A stretch of DNA of 64,000 nt from assembly GCF_004379255.2 (NCBI RefSeq), contig NC_056048.1:1116001-1180000 (forward strand), in the 5' to 3' direction. The translations under genes were made by a program, and so were the position numbers. Shown here in pieces: positions 12,311 to 23,740 of the stretch; within the stretch, counting starts at the first letter, position 1; the number at the start of each line of letters is the position of its first letter. Origin of the DNA: Salvia splendens (lineage: Eukaryota > Streptophyta > Magnoliopsida > Lamiales > Lamiaceae). Below the pieces are notes generated by a model, which worked only from the letters and a program-made list of their open reading frames with translations, was not told the origin of the DNA and did no database searches.

Positions 12311-13056
12311 GTATATTTGAACTAATATAGTTGACTCACTTTTAATCTGAAGTTTTAAAATATATAAACGTGGCACCTCGACAAACAAAACCAAAATTCT
12401 GATGAAACTATATATTCAGGCAGACTTCATGTTTTGATTCCTCAGCATTTGTTTGTGTCCAAGCATAATCTTTATAAATTCTCAGATAATTAGTCTACTA
12501 TGTGTGTGGATACTTTAGACATGATATTACTAAAAATTGTACATACTCAAGAACCCTAGTTTGGATAATCACGCAACAAAACCATAGTTCTAATATTCAT
12601 GCAACAGAAATAAAATTGACTAGGTATTAGTGTAAAGTTTATTTCCTCTATATTTTGGATCTTACCAATATGAACAAAGTAAAATCTTAAATCTAACACC
12701 TATGCAAATGAAGATTCTTAAACAACAAACAACAAATTTATATATTCATGACCAAGAAATATTACATTCTCTTTAGAATATAAACCAAAACCATTAAATA
12801 AACTAAACAAGGATGGCAATTGTATTTACTAGTCAATCCCTAAGAAAAACAAATAACAAATTAAAAAATGGATACTAGTTCCACGAAGTTTCAATTTTTA
12901 CTCAAACAAAACGATGTATTTGGTTTATTTTGAGCATCACCAAATCGTCGTTTTGTAAGGTGTTTTATAGACAATTGAAGAAAATGTAATTTGGTTATTT
13001 GATATTCCATCTTTAAGATCTAAATTTAACTAAACTTCATAATTTAAATATTATTA

Positions 13057-15266
13057 TCACCATCTCCGGCGTCGGGGCAGCGACGCCGGGATTGGTCGGC
13101 AACGGCACGACCGCTCTCCGTCGATTCGAAAGCACCACAACTGCACCTCCATGCCCAATTCCAACACATTCCTCTCCACAATCTCATTCCACGCCCCGTT
13201 GATCACGTAGCTACACGATCACGTCGTCTTCCTCTTCCTCCCCTCGCCCTTCGCCATGACCCGCCGGCAAAGCTTCGCGGCCACCGCCTCCACGACCCTC
13301 ACGTCCACGCGGCCCTTCCTCCTCGCCCCGAGGCGGCGCCGCTCCTCCTCCGTCAGGAAACCGTCGCTGATCTGGCTCGCCGGGATCGGGAGGCGGTTGT
13401 GGTTTTTGCTCACGTCCGTTCGGAACAGTTGCTTCTGAATCACCAGCGTCGCCGGCGCCGTCAGCTCCTTCCCCCGCGCCATCTCCTCGATCGCCCTCCT
13501 AAATTCTTCCGGCAGCAGCGGCGGCTGATCGTGATCGTGATGCGGCGAATTTTGCTTCTTACTCGTGCTCGCGGCGGCGGAGGAGGATTCTGCGGTGGCG
13601 GAAGGCAGCGTTTCCTCCTCGGAGTCTCGAATTTGGATTGCGCAGTGTGCGGTGGCGGCGAGGATGTCACGACCGCCCTTTATGGTTAATAAATACGGAC
13701 GATCGTGATTAAAAGAACTTAGTAAAGACGAAGAAAACCAGGGTTTCAAGTTTGACCAATAATTAATATAAAAAAACGACCAAGGGTTTGATATTATCCA
13801 AAAGATATCAAATTTTAAATGTCCAAATAATTAGGTTCAAAGCTAAATAAATGATGAGTAAAAACAATGTCTCAGCGGAAGCGTTCAAGAGAAAGAGTGA
13901 CGTCATGTGTGGAGACACAACGACACTCGAAGTTCAAAGATAACCAAATAATACCACAATTTTAATTGCTCAACACCACCAAATGCTCGACGGCGCTCAA
14001 CCTGCACATAAGGAAAACACATGCAGGGCTGAGTACTATAAAAAAATACTCAGTGGACTTATGCCGAAAACAAGTTATCAAAATAATATTTATCATGCCA
14101 TCCATAAGTAGCCATCGAGGTTTAGCTTTAGAAAAGCCCGAGGCACTCAAAATCATTCTCATTGTAAAAAGTCGACTGATCAGTTATTTTCTCATAGACG
14201 TTAACCATATTTGCACATACATGACATGGAATGTGGCCACAAACTAAGTCACTAGACCGGCCAACCCATACGCTAGCACACGGTCTACCATAGGTGTACA
14301 CTAATCCAAGTAGGGTTTGCGGCCATACGAGGACCCGAATTCGATTTAAATAATAATGGCAAAAGCCACGTGAGATAGGCACTTTAAAATCAAAGCATGG
14401 CATGATAAACATAGTTTCATTCCCATCGATAAAATATTTAGGACATCGTCCTTATTTAGGACATTGTGAATGAAATTTTATGGAGGAGTGGCGGTAGAAA
14501 AGAGGAGATTAGGTTGTGAGATATTGAAAGAGGCGTGTAATTTGGGAGAGATTTATGGAGTGGGGAAACGGTTATTGAACGTGGGAAAAGGAGTAGATAA
14601 TTGATTTCACAAATTTAATTGGGATTGAATAACTTTATTTCTTTGGAATTTTATTTGCAGATCAAAGAGAAGGAGAGGAAAATCGCGTAAGAGAAGGAGA
14701 GGAAAAATCTATGCAAAATATTTATTTAAAATTTGAACTAAGGGAAGTCTTGGTGACCAAGTCAAGGAAGAAAAGATTTAAGTAAATTAGTTTGATTCAC
14801 GGTCCTTTGTATTTTATTTAAATTGTGCAGCTCACAATTTATTTTTTCACAAGACTGGATTTTTGTATTATTTATTCAATTTATCGGATCCAACACGAAA
14901 TTGAGTCCAATAAATATTCCTCACGGAAAGGAATTATTTAAATTCGCATTGTGATTTACTTCACAAATTTCTAGCTCTCCTAACAAATTATCAATTATTC
15001 AAAAACAATTAAATTCTCCCCACATCAATTATTCAAAGCAGCCACGTCACATATTCAACAAAGTTGACCCAGTCAAAATTCCACTCAAAATTAGGTCACG
15101 AAAAGTATCCAACAACAATTCCACTTGACAATTAATCCACGGAATTCGCAACATTAAAAGCATTAAATGCAAGTACTTTAGGGTTTGAAAATTAGGATTC
15201 AAAAAGTGGGGCGTTACAGAGGACGTCGAGTTTGGCGCCTTTCCATTGTGAATAAGTCTTCCACAT
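13057..15266 (-). pseudogene. B3-domain (DUF313 family) gene, broken by a solo LTR and a nonsense codon
   Basis: Relic of a plant B3 DNA-binding protein of the DUF313 (At2g31720-like) type. From ATG 15264-15266 the minus strand reads MWKTYSQWKGAKLDV. The gene is then cut by the 1,554-bp LTR at 13665-15218. When one GAGGA copy and the LTR are ignored, the frame continues (LAATAHCAIQIRDSEEE) through an acidic/serine-rich part to the B3 core: LVIQKQLFRTDVSKNHNRLP, IPASQISDGFLTEEERRRLG. After KGEGRKRKTT comes an in-frame TGA at 13219-13221. The same frame then encodes the missing end of the domain, SCSYVINGAWNEIVERN and LGMEVQLWCFRID, to a stop at 13057-13059. So there are two independent lesions. 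Confidence 0.85.
13665..15218. mobile_element. Solo LTR of an LTR retrotransposon, with 5-bp TSD
   Basis: Begins TGTCACGACCGCCC and ends GTGGGGCGTTACA, i.e. TG...CA with short inverted ends. It is flanked by identical GAGGA at 13660-13664 and 15219-15223. Length is 1,554 bp. No gag/pol coding, primer-binding site or second LTR is visible inside, so this is a solo LTR left by unequal recombination rather than a full element. A TATA-like 'ctataaaaaaa' occurs at about 14037. Superfamily cannot be told without the internal region. Confidence 0.85.
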
Positions 15267-15910
15267 CTTTCAATGTTAAATCCCTAAACCCCATGATTTA
15301 GGGTTTTGAATTGGAAGATTGATTTGAATGGAAAGAAACGAAGAAGAGAAAGTACGAAGACGATCAATTTTGTGGATGAAATATTGATTATTTTATAGTT
15401 GTGGACAAAAGCAATTATAATAGTTTTGGATTATAACTGAGATATGCATGGTTAAAGAGTTAAATTGAGACTAAAATGATTTTTTTCAATAAATTAATAA
15501 AGGAGATTAATATATATACTCCATAAGTTAAGAAAGTTGTAAAAAAACACTATTTTTTCAAATTGATATGGAAAGATATTTTATTTTATTTTATAATCCA
15601 TTGCCTATTTGGCCTTATTTCAAAGGAATCAAATCAGGTAACAATAATGTTATTGATCAACAATGTGAATTTTGTAAAACAAATTATATAGTACTCCCTT
15701 CATCCGCGAATAGGAGTCTTGTTTTTTTTATTTTAGTCTTTTAAGAGGAGAGTAGATGGAATACATGGGAAATGGTTTATAAGAGGAGTTGTGAGAAAAC
15801 TAAGGAAACTTTATTTTCAAACTTTCTCAAGTTGCACAAAATTTTTCATCTCTCCATATTTATAGACATTCACTTCCTATTCTAGAATCATCTACTTAAT
15901 ACTTTTATAT
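15267..15910. other. Intergenic, upstream of B3 relic
   Basis: Former promoter side of the B3 gene. A Stowaway-type end (tactcccttcatccgcgaat) occurs at about 15692 without a clear partner, so it is likely a truncated MITE. Otherwise AT-rich and featureless. Confidence 0.4.
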
Positions 15911-16899
15911 AATTTTTGCACTTTTTGCACCAGTGACCCTTAAAAAAATAGCACTAGAAGGGCCTAACAAAACATACAATCACAAACGAGGTTTTTTCAA
16001 ACGATAACACCCTCAGCTGCAATGAGGTTGAGGAGTTGGGTTTGGTGAAAGGTGGGATTGGAGGTGGGCTCGACGCTGTAGGAGGCGTGAAAGGTGCACG
16101 ATGACCAGGCGTCGGTGAGAGCTACTTTATGACATTGGGAATGAAAACCCACTCCATCCAATTTTCCAAAATTTGCAGAATTCTTAAAATTTTAGTTATT
16201 TATAAATCTACTTAGTTCTATTGTTAATTATAATTTTTTTAATCAAATATAATGCTTTTATGTTAAAGAAATGGTTATGTTTATAAATTTATAATATTAA
16301 GAAAATTTGTAAGAGAAAACCTTTTATTTAAGGCTCGATTTTAATTAATGCCATTTATATGATATGAGTTTCCATTTATTGAATCAAGTCCCTAATTATT
16401 TATTATTTCTAAAAATTTGTTACATAGAAATAAATTTCATCAAACCCGATCCCACTCAAAATTCACCCACCACTCCTCTCTCATCATCACGTTCTCTCTT
16501 CTCCAAATTCCTAAATTAACTTTTCATCTACTTTTGCTTGAAGCTCAATTAGAAGAACAAAAGCTGCTCTAAGGAAAAAATGGCAAGTCGCGGAGGGGAG
16601 GTCCGAGAGGAAAAGATGGCACGCCGAAGGAGGCTGGGGATGAGGCAGATGAGAATAAATATTAGTAATTCACAAAAACTCGTAATACAATCCTGTATGA
16701 TTTGACAAAACTCTACAGGTATGCATAGTGGTGTGCAGGTTTGGCGGTCATCGTACTAAATTGCTCTTCAAGCCATTTGGGCATTTTCATCCAAAAAATT
16801 ATTAAAAGAACCTCGTTTGTGATTATATATTTTGTTAGGTCTCTCTAGTGCTATTTTCTTTTGTTATGGGTCATTGATGCAACAAGTGCAAAAGTTAAG
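15911..16899. mobile_element. Long-TIR element (~1 kb), possibly Mutator-like
   Basis: Arms of about 85-95 bp at 15911-15996 and 16803-16897 are inverted copies. They share 'agcactaga', 'cctaacaaaa' and 'caatcacaaacgaggtt' (or reverse complement). Between them lie unique DNA with a GC-richer block at 16012-16122 whose minus strand is open and protein-like (LTDAWSSCTFHASYSVEPTS then NPTFHQTQLLNLIAAE). This could be a captured gene fragment as in Pack-MULEs. No transposase is seen. No confident target duplication was found. Confidence 0.55.
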
Positions 16900-17099
16900 A
16901 TTATTTGGTGCAGTTCACTCTTTTATCTATAAAAATATAGATATTTCTTAAATAATAGTATCTATAATCTAGAGAATTCTCCTAAAGTATCTAGATATTT
17001 CTACTACTTAATTCTAGATAATTATATATAATATCTAGATATTTATCATATTTAGATAGTTCTACTACAAAAATCATGTATAATTATTTTTATTCCAAC

Positions 17100-17350
17100 A
17101 ATAATATCATGAACTTTATCCGGGTTTGTTATTTCTCACCAACGAAAGAATTCTAGTTATATTAATGGACTGAAGAATAATTTTGGAGGGTGTACTTCAA
17201 AGAAAAAATATCTTCAAAGATTGAAGAACTTGAAACTCTCGAAGTTGTGGTCGAGAAATTACGAAAAAAAATCTGTGTCATGACATTTTTTTGCCGTAAT
17301 TTTTTCATCGGTGAGAAATAACATCTCGGATAAAGTTCGTAATGTTATTT
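17100..17350. mobile_element. Foldback/MITE-like inverted repeat
   Basis: About 40-bp arms: left around 17107-17148 contains 'gaactttatccg' and 'gttatttctcacc'; right around 17306-17346 contains the reverse complement 'ggtgagaaataac' and 'cggataaagttc'. The interior is unrelated AT-rich DNA. Superfamily is uncertain. Confidence 0.55.
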
Positions 17351-18022
17351 GACAAGTTTAAAGTTATGGGAAAAACTCAATTCTAGGAAATTTCATGATA
17401 TTAGGGCCAATATCCCAAATTATTTCCAACATATTATGATCATGTCACAAGCAAAAACCATCAAATTCGCAATGGCTTCCCTCTATTAATTACCGTGAAT
17501 TTTGGAGTGTTTTCCATCAGGATACCTCTTTGTTGGAGTTTATCGGTCGTTGCATTAAGTAATCCCAAAAAGATTACTAATTACATTGATGTTTTTCTCG
17601 TTTAACATGATATTTTAGTTGATAATGTATAATTTAATTGTGGTTATTCACTTTGTTTGCTTGTTTCTTTGTTTTATGATGCTTTTTTTTAGTTAGTTTA
17701 GCCGGTGGAGGTTTTCGGTTTTTCCCTTGGTGTTCAACTTTTTGTACGGGTTGTAGTTCCTTTTACGGGCAAATGAAATAAATTTAAATTTAAAGACCGT
17801 ATCATGATGATTCTAACCCGAGACCTTTTTTTAGCCTTGGGGTAAGGACTATTAATTGTCTAAGTACCAGCAATTTTATCTTTGTTGTAGGAGTCCAAGA
17901 GTTTGTTTCTGGACTATTTTCTTAAGTATTTTGTTTTTGGGTTATCGCTTTGTCAAACTGAGTGATCACCACCATTATATTAATTAGTTAGTGTTTTTAC
18001 TACATTCACATCAATGAACAAA

Positions 18023-19323
18023 TCTATACTAATCTAAAGTGCCAGTTTGATGAAAAGTCCTTGATGCCCTTTTTGGAGGGAAAATGAAAAGATGATGTGT
18101 CTTCTATTAAAAAATAATTCTTTAAGGCAAAAACAATTGGACAAATAATAGCCCAATAAAATGCTAACTTCTTGAAGAAGTTTTAAAACACATTTAAATA
18201 GTGCACTACCATTAAATTTTTTTATAATTAAGTTATTAAATTTATATATTAATTAGCCTTATATTTGAGTTAAATTGGAATTGTGCTAGAGAGTTTAGTT
18301 TGCCTTCCATTTATTTAGATTAAAATTGAGATTTAATCATTTATTGCAATATTTTTTCTCCGAATTAATTCACAAGCTAAACGACAACACATATATATAA
18401 TGCTTACAATTTCCTTCCTATATTTACTCAATTAAAGTTTTTAGTTCCTATATTTTAATTCGCCTCTAATTAAACAATACTACTAAGTTTATAGATTAAA
18501 CTAAGGAATAAGATGACATTATATATATTTAAAATTAAATCTAACTTATAAAGTTTGTATAACTTCTTAATATAAAGAGTAGTGTAAATTCTCACATTAT
18601 TCAAAACAAACAAGATGCATAAAATATTATCGTTATTTTAAGTGATAGTAGTAATTTACTTTTTATACGTATATGTGGCGGGAAGTAAGAAATTTATTCT
18701 TTCCAATATAAAAAATTCATTTAGTCTTTGGCAATGTATATCAAGTTATGCTATGGTCTGAAATTAAAAGAAAGAAATAAACAATCAATTAAAATGTGAT
18801 TATTGGATAATACAAATTTTCTAACTTGACTTCTCAAAGAAGTTTTAAATTTATATGATTTAAATTATTTATATATTTAATGTGGATATGTTTAATATTC
18901 CATATATTTTTTTCAAATTAATTTTTTATAAATTAAGCTATTAAATTTATATATTAATTTACCTTTTATTTGGATTAATGACTTGCATAGCACTTTCAAT
19001 AAACATCTTACTCACACATATTTTCTTTATTTGTATATCGTATTCTAATTAATTCATACTCTTTGATCATTAGTCACACATCTTATTTTTGTCATTAATT
19101 TTATTGTTTTTACTTCACTTAGATTATAAATTAAAATTGTATAAATGTTTCATTCAATGGGGAGTAGTGAATTCTTTATTTTGAGTAAGACAAGATAAGT
19201 ACATTTCTGTTTTTTTTAAATCTCCATATTGCTTTCAATTCTTATTTTCTATATATTTATTATATTTTATATTCATTATTTGAAACTCTTATGTCCCGTG
19301 CATAGCTCGGGTGTTAATACTAG
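18023..19323 (+). mobile_element. Non-autonomous Helitron
   Basis: Has the Helitron layout: 5' TC start (TCTATACTAATCTAAAG) following host A, and a 3' end with a short GC-rich hairpin (cccgtgc ata gctcggg, 19295-19311) followed by a short spacer and terminal CTAG before host T. Length is about 1.3 kb. No Rep/helicase coding is present. The interior is AT-rich and contains a diverged internal repeat ('ttattaaatttatatattaatt' near 18234 and again near 18940), possibly from an older related insertion. Confidence 0.8.
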
Positions 19324-20191
19324 TACTTAATTAAACAACCCCACAACCCCATAAGCGTAGATACCAAATTTAAAATAATGTTTCTATTATATTTGTGGAT
19401 TGATGATGTGCACACTTACCCAGAATTAATGGTTATCTTTGAATTATGCACTTATTGAGTAGTTGGTCGATGAGATTTTGGTTGATGATGGTTTTGCAAA
19501 TGTTTAATAACTTTGGCTTTAGTAAGAGAATTCATACCAAAATTGTATGCATGCATTTATGGAATTCAAGGTTGTGTCAATTTTTTTATTACTTGGTCAA
19601 TTTATCGAGACCTTAATTTATGTAAAGAATTGTTAGTTCTTTCTTAACTAATGAAAAGAATTGCGAATGGATGAATTGAATTCTCAATTCTTGTATGCAT
19701 GCAAATCTGAGAATTAGTATTATATACTACTTGGTCAATTTACGGAGAATTAATTAGGTACGTAACTACGTATATTGTGAATGGAGATTTACATTATGGT
19801 TTACCAAGAATTTCTTCTGTTAAAATTAAATCTATGTAGTCCACGACTAAGACCTGTTCATGGATGAATTTAGTATTCAACCCGTGTCTTAAAAAATAGA
19901 TATAGTCTTTTATTTCATTTCCTAAAATTACAAACTTTGCATTTTAGAAAATTTTAAATTGCCGAAAATATCATTTTATATTCACTCGAAAACATTACAA
20001 ACAGATTAATACATTACTAATAATGTGAATCTAACAATCCACTGACATTATTTCACTATTATTTGTACTCTATTCTTTATTTTATCAATTTTATATTAAA
20101 ATATGTGTTGTTTGAAATTTTTATTTTTAGAAATGGATAGAGAATACTCCTAAACTATGAATAGGACATGATTCATATTTCTTGCACATAA
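19324..20191. other. Intergenic, no gene seen
   Basis: AT-rich. A short direct repeat ('acttggtcaattta') occurs near 19591 and 19730. Nothing else recognisable. Confidence 0.4.
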
Positions 20192-21996
20192 GAGCATCCG
20201 CAGCGGTGGCGGTTGGCGCCACCGCCGTCCGTGCCAGCGGCAAGGCGAAGGACCGCCACCGCTGCAACCGCGCCGCTGGCACGGCGCTGCTCGATGTATC
20301 GAGCACGTCCGTGCCAGCGGACGCACACGTGGCGGCCTCCGATTCGCCAACGGCATAGCCGTTGGTTTCAAACAATTTTTTTTTTTTTTTTTTTTTAAAA
20401 ATCGGATTTTTATTAAAAAAATCGATAAAAAATAAAAAAAAAATTTTCACTTCCCCAAAAAATTATATCCGTTTATAACCGTTTCCCCACTTTTTAATTT
20501 TTTTTTATTTTTTTTACCCCAAAAATACACACTTTCATCTATAAATACCCTCAATTTCACTCCAAAAAATTCACACTTTCACTACACAATTCTCATCATC
20601 AATCTCTCATATCCATTTTCATCTTCCTCTCACACCCTACAACACCACTATGTCCGGTAACGACGACAACCCAAGCGGCTCTCACGGTTGGAACCCCGAA
20701 TGGTTCGGTTCGCAACCGTTTCATAGTCCTGAAACGGAATATTCGGCCCCTCCTCTCACCCAAGATTCGGGCGTTCCGAGTGGCTACCGGCCATACCCAA
20801 TCGACGATCAAGGTGCCTCCGATGGGCGCTACGGGTGGACACCGGAGCCTAGGCCTCGCGCCCCTTCCCAAATGCCGAATCCTCCATCTCGCGCCGGTGT
20901 CCGCACACCGTACTCACCGGCGGAGATGGAAAGATTGTTCAAGGCGTACTTGGAAATCTCCGAAGATGCGGTGGTTGGAACGAACCAATCCGGCGATCAC
21001 TTTTGGTGGCGCGTCTCTAGCCGGTACAATGCACACCGGCCGCCGGGAACGATCGAGCGCAACGAGAGTATGGTGCGCAACTGCATCGGCCGAGCCAACG
21101 AAGAAATTGGCAAGTTCAACGGCTATTTCATCCAGGAGTCCCGGAATGCCGGGAGCGGCCGAAGCGAGGTCGACATCATCACCGCCTCGCTGAGCACCTA
21201 CCAATCCATGAACGGTAAGTCGTTCAAATATCTTAACGTTTGGCAGGAGACGCGGACGCACCCGAAGTATAAGGGAGGCATAACATCCTCCTCTAGCGCC
21301 TCCTCCAAACGCTCACGGTCGGCATCCCTATCCGACGCCGGCGAAGAAGTGGCTAGCCAACTCGCCGAAGCTAACTTGGGTAGCCCCGATGCCCAACCAA
21401 GCGGTTCCCGACGCCGACCGCAAGGTAGGAAGAAGGCGGCGGCCGAACGACGTCGCGCCGCGACTCCATCTGCCCCTGCTCCCGAACCCGCACCCTATGT
21501 TCCACCTCCACCCCCGAACAACTCGTTGTGGGCCCTTTTGGCCCAACTCAATTTGGCCGATAGGTCAACTATGACCCCCACGCAACTTCAAACGCACGAG
21601 TCCATGATATTGGGTCTCCAAAAACAATTGGGGTTGGTGCCGCCGGATGCGTAGTCTTCCTCGGGTTATATTAGCCAATAATTATGTAATTTTTAATTTT
21701 TAGGAGTTTAATTATGTAATTTTTAATTTTTAGTATTTTAATTATGTAATTTTTAATTTTTAGGATTTTAATTATGTCTTTTTATTTTATTTGTAATTTG
21801 TTATTTTTATTGTGGTTTTTTTAATGAATTTTAGTATTATGAAAATGTTTTTGTGTAATTGAATTTTATATTAATTGTGCTCGTCCTTGCGGAAGAGCAC
21901 AGTTGTGGGTGTTGTGCTCTTGCCAGAGAGCAGGCATGAATAGTATCGCCCGGGCCCACAACCGTGCCGCTGGCAAGAGCACGGTTGTGGATGCTC
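20192..21996 (+). mobile_element. PIF/Harbinger element carrying ORF1 only
   Basis: Left end GAGCATCCGCAGCGG and right end (reverse complement) GAGCATCCACAACCG form the terminal inverted repeats. Flanking TAA at 20189-20191 and 21997-21999 is the 3-bp target duplication typical of PIF/Harbinger. The GC-rich ends carry repeated subterminal motifs (gtgccagcgg and its complement). A TATA-like ctataaata lies at about 20540. The element encodes one intact ORF1-type protein and lacks the DDE transposase ORF. Confidence 0.85.
20650..21654 (+). CDS. PIF/Harbinger ORF1 (Myb/SANT-like) protein, 334 aa
   Basis: Intact single-exon ORF inside the Harbinger element. Residues 1-90 are low-complexity Gly/Pro/Ser-rich. 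About 92-185 form the Myb/SANT-like trihelix region of Harbinger ORF1 (YSPAEMERLFKAYLEISEDA, NQSGDHFWWRVSSRYN, RNCIGRANEEIGKFNGYF, LNVWQETRTHPKYK). This is followed by a Ser/Arg- and Lys-rich nuclear-type stretch, a Pro-rich linker and a C-terminal predicted helix (LQTHESMILGLQKQLGL). In active elements ORF1 works with the transposase for DNA binding and nuclear entry. Such ORFs are often misannotated as 'glutathione S-transferase T3-like' in plants. No stop or frameshift is seen. Confidence 0.85.
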   Translation: MSGNDDNPSGSHGWNPEWFGSQPFHSPETEYSAPPLTQDSGVPSGYRPYPIDDQGASDGRYGWTPEPRPRAPSQMPNPPSRAGVRTPYSPAEMERLFKAYLEISEDAVVGTNQSGDHFWWRVSSRYNAHRPPGTIERNESMVRNCIGRANEEIGKFNGYFIQESRNAGSGRSEVDIITASLSTYQSMNGKSFKYLNVWQETRTHPKYKGGITSSSSASSKRSRSASLSDAGEEVASQLAEANLGSPDAQPSGSRRRPQGRKKAAAERRRAATPSAPAPEPAPYVPPPPPNNSLWALLAQLNLADRSTMTPTQLQTHESMILGLQKQLGLVPPDA

Positions 21997-21999
21997 TAA

Positions 22000-22284
22000 G
22001 ATTCTGCCAAATCTAACTCACTCATCACATTAAATGGAGGTGAAAAATGGACGTGGTAGTTGGACACGTGTACCGCCTTTACCAAAAAGAAATTAAATTC
22101 GGTTTCCCTACCTTGTTTTTGGAAAAGAAAATTAAAATCGGTTTCCTTTGGTAGTAGAAAGGAAAACCAGAGAAGGGTATATCCGTGATTTCAGTATGGT
22201 TACATATTTTCCTATATATAGGTGTTAGCACAAGCATGATTGATATCATAAATATTGAACATATCAGTATATAAATAGAGAGAG
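22000..22284 (+). promoter_or_regulatory. Upstream region of pathogen-related gene
   Basis: Contains two TATA-like runs: 'cctatatatagg' at about 22211 and 'tataaatag' at about 22270. The latter is only ~10 bases before the ATG, so the former is the more likely core promoter. 'ggacacgtgta' with a G-box core CACGTG lies at about 22061-22071. Role inferred from sequence only. Confidence 0.45.
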
Positions 22285-23728
22285 ATGGAGAGTGAAATGA
22301 AAGAAGCAGGGGATAAGTATAGATCTTTTTTGCACGATGAAGCCAAAAATATAGAGTGGAGACACGGTGGCCCTCCCATTTACGACGCCGTTAACAAGCT
22401 TTTCGAGGAAGGCCGCACCAAGGCATCTATCTATGATCTATCTATTTATCTATCTATCTATTTATCTCTTTTTTATACGTATATATGTATCTATTCTGAT
22501 CGATGTGGACGAGGTTGTTTTTCGCTTGTTTTCTATATATATGTATATGGGTACTCATTCTATCTCAAGAAAATAAAGATGTATACTTGATAAAGTAAGA
22601 GAGAGAGAGGAGAAGAGTAGTTAAAATACTGATAATGGGTACTCATTATTATTGAGTATGTTTATAATGTTTTCTTTATTTATCTCAACATTTTATAAGA
22701 TATTTTAAGCCATATAAATTAAATCAGTCATTTTTAGAAGGAAGAGCATATAATTTAGTCTGATTATATCAACATTTAAGATATTTTTACAAGTATACCG
22801 ACATTTAAATTAAATTAGTGTCACAACAATGTCTATGACTCTAGATCATCACATTTATCATTTCAACTCACATCTTAAAAGGAAAAAAAAATCTCTAAAA
22901 GAATTTACTATAGCAAGTCCATTTTATATATGAGTTTTTATAATAAAATGTAAATAAAATGCGTTAATGGAATGTATAAACCTACTTAAAACCTCATCCT
23001 TTTGTTGTAGAATTATATACTCATATTAAGTAGACAAAAATCAAACTTTTGAGAAAGATAGTAGTAATAGTTTAAGAGAAAAAGTAAGCTTGGGATACAA
23101 GTAGAATCAACCGGGATCTTTTTCATGTCGATATTTAAATAATTTGTAAATGTAAAACAGGAAGAGAGGGGCTATCCGGTGAAGAGACGCTGAAGTTGGG
23201 GAGCTACAACGCGTTGTTGAAGAGCTCATTGCCTGAGGAATTCAAATATTACAAAGCCGAGGAAGAAAGCTTTGAGTCGTCGCACGACGCATTCCGGGCG
23301 GCGCTTCCACGGGGATTTGCGTGGGAAGTGGTGGCGGTATACTCAGGGCCGCCGCTCATCGCCTTTAAATTCCGGCATTGGGGTTACTTTGAAGGCCCCT
23401 TCAAAGGCCATCCCCCCACCGGAGAGATGGTGCACTTCTACGGAGTAGGAATTCTCAAAGTACTATTTCTCTCATTTTTCCATATCCACAAATATATTAT
23501 ATTACTTGTTTTATTTTACTTTAATAATGTGTGTATATAATTATAATATTATTTCGAATAATTTGTTTAATTTATTTTTATTAATAGGTGGATGATTCTT
23601 TGAGGGCTGAGGATGTGGAGATATACTATGATCCAGCTGAGCTTTTTGGTGGACTTTTAAAACAACCAATTGTTTCCAATTCCGACCAACCTCAAAACTG
23701 CCCATTTCAACACCACAAAACCTCTTAA
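22285..23728 (+). pseudogene. Pathogen-related protein gene (barley PR-like), second exon missing
   Basis: Recognisable pieces: exon 22285-~22428 (MESEMKEAGDKYRSFLHDEA, then WRHGGPPIYDAVNKLFEEGR TK), exon 23161-23459 (LSGEETLKLGSYNALLKSS, FAWEVVAVYSGPPLIAFKFR, HWGYFEGPFKGHPPTGE) and exon 23588-23728 (VDDSLRAEDVEIYYDPAELF to the stop TAA). These match the plant 'pathogen-related protein' family (NTF2/SnoaL-like fold, function poorly known). The family's second exon (the EWxxGSLEEKVQxLLKxWEMEM region, ~45 aa) is not found in the 730 bp between, and no GT donor follows ACCAAG; a (CTAT)n microsatellite starts there instead. Joining AAG directly to 23161 shifts the frame. Either a pseudogene or an assembly loss. 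Confidence 0.7.
22429..22490. repeat. (CTAT)n microsatellite
   Basis: Imperfect tetranucleotide tract immediately after the first exon of the pathogen-related gene, in the place where a splice donor is expected. Confidence 0.75.
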
Positions 23729-23739
23729 TTATAGTACCT

Positions 23740-23740
23740 C

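Noticed and set aside
13256..13689. Plus-strand frames over the B3 relic
   Set aside because: Shadow frames in GC-rich coding sequence; the B3 motif is on the minus strand.
20780..21261. Alternative frames on both strands within the Harbinger ORF1
   Set aside because: The 334-aa frame has the Myb/SANT-like match; the others are composition shadows.
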